Below are positions 63,572 to 64,000 of a DNA stretch of 64,000 bases, one piece after another (position 1 is the stretch's first letter; every line of letters begins with the position of its first letter). The position numbers and the translations under genes were made by a program. The notes beneath the pieces are model-generated. The model was not told where the DNA came from, ran no database searches, and was given only the letters and a program-made list of their open reading frames with translations. The stretch comes from Saccharibacter sp. EH611 (GTDB lineage Bacteria; Pseudomonadota; Alphaproteobacteria; Acetobacterales; Acetobacteraceae), in NCBI RefSeq assembly GCF_009834765.1, contig NZ_WVHP01000001.1, positions 186,001-250,000 on the forward strand. Direction: 5' to 3'.

Positions 63572-64000
63572 AACTCCGCGTTATCCCCTGCTTAGATGTC
63601 GCCGATGGCCGCGTCGTAAAGGGTGTTAATTTCGTTTCTCTGCGTGATGCAGGAGACCCCGTTGAGCAAGCCAAACTATACGATAAGGCGGGCGCTGATG
63701 AGCTCACCTTCCTCGACATCACGGCAAGCTCTGATAATCGCGATACGATCTTAGACGTTGTGAAACGCACCGCAGCGGAGGTTTCTCTCCCCCTCACCGT
63801 TGGTGGGGGCGTGCGTCGGTGTGAGGATGTCCGCCGCCTCCTACTGAGTGGAGCCGATAAATGCGCCATCAACTCAGCGGCTATCCGCACACCTGAGCTG
63901 ATTAATGAAGCCTCAGAGCGTTTTGGAAGCCAATGCATTGTAGTGGCCATTGATGCACGCTCTAATGGCAAAGGCGGTTGGGAAGTTTACGCCAAAGGCG
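63565..64000 (+). CDS. hisF: Imidazole glycerol phosphate synthase cyclase subunit, N-terminal part
   Basis: The first 145 codons of HisF up to the window edge. The ATG at 63565 overlaps the hisA stop by 7 bases and has GGAGG upstream. The start [20 protein letters not shown] with catalytic Asp and the strand [13 protein letters not shown] are plain, and the second catalytic Asp is in [14 protein letters not shown]. It closes IGP synthesis with HisH. Confidence 0.95.
   Translation, partial: MLKLRVIPCLDVADGRVVKGVNFVSLRDAGDPVEQAKLYDKAGADELTFLDITASSDNRDTILDVVKRTAAEVSLPLTVGGGVRRCEDVRRLLLSGADKCAINSAAIRTPELINEASERFGSQCIVVAIDARSNGKGGWEVYAKG

Noticed and set aside
1-64000. CRISPR array, rRNA operon or prophage
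   Set aside because: No regular repeat-spacer units, rRNA or phage structural genes were seen on reading.

Overview
The window looks like chromosome of an acetic acid bacterium (Acetobacteraceae, Alphaproteobacteria). Pointers are a PII/AmtB pair, two UbiH-type ubiquinone hydroxylases, two OprB-type sugar porins, a periplasmic aldose epimerase, a Tat-exported GH32 fructanase, a NodT/EmrAB-type efflux set and a NAPS-like set of small secreted proteins often annotated only as hypothetical in this family. Base composition looks moderate and was not computed. The genus cannot be fixed from the sequence alone. Sugar-porin and fructanase content would suit a flower, fruit or insect associated member. 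No rRNA, CRISPR array, transposase, integrase or prophage was seen. There is one tRNA (Thr, UGU).

Layout. 1-5000: a cut-off lytic transglycosylase, a uracil-DNA glycosylase without the usual Fe-S cysteines, ispE, a small secreted Cys-repeat protein, and the amtB-glnB nitrogen pair. 5100-7120: a UbiH-family hydroxylase and cysE. 7121-7652: a gene-free stretch with three inverted pairs of TTATCC-type boxes, a possible replication-origin-like or regulatory region. 7650-13000: periplasmic galM, mlaA, mlaC, queA, tgt. 13170-15825: a two-gene periplasmic purine nucleoside operon (adenosine deaminase and NUP). 16000-21900: an acyl-CoA-dehydrogenase-like flavoprotein, an RHH protein, a TerB/DnaJ protein, a Do-type protease, mrp and a tiny lipoprotein. 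21980-23086: tRNA-Thr followed by a lone HNH endonuclease with an SRA-like N-terminus.

23180-29130: a surface-polysaccharide style block: MBOAT O-acyltransferase with two SGNH proteins, then a GH32 fructanase. 29245-40170: queH, a TonB-dependent receptor, a GST, an outer-membrane channel-like protein, a translationally coupled NCS1 permease and CPBP protease, a TRIC-family channel, an OprB porin and a YfdX protein. 40364-45400: EmrA, EmrB and a NodT outer membrane factor, with a TetR gene placed between EmrB and NodT on the other strand and TetR-like palindromes upstream of emrA and tetR/nodT. 45617-51239: folD, threonine aldolase, a second OprB, a second Do protease. 51302-57718: tadA, lysE-like exporter, rluB-type, rsmD, ftsK and rluA-type genes. 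58018-60782: small secreted proteins, a second UbiH-family hydroxylase and a nitroreductase. 60888-end: his operon hisB-hisH-(GNAT+hisA fusion)-hisF, the last cut by the window edge.

Functional threads: queA, tgt and queH supply the late queuosine steps; ubiH paralogues serve ubiquinone; galM, OprB, GH32 and the TonB receptor deal with extracellular sugars or chelates; the ADA/NUP pair salvages extracellular purines; the MBOAT/SGNH set probably O-acylates an exported polymer. The most unusual observations are the GNAT-HisA fusion, the TTATCC-box intergenic region, the MBOAT/double-SGNH cluster, and the modification-dependent-type endonuclease beside the tRNA.
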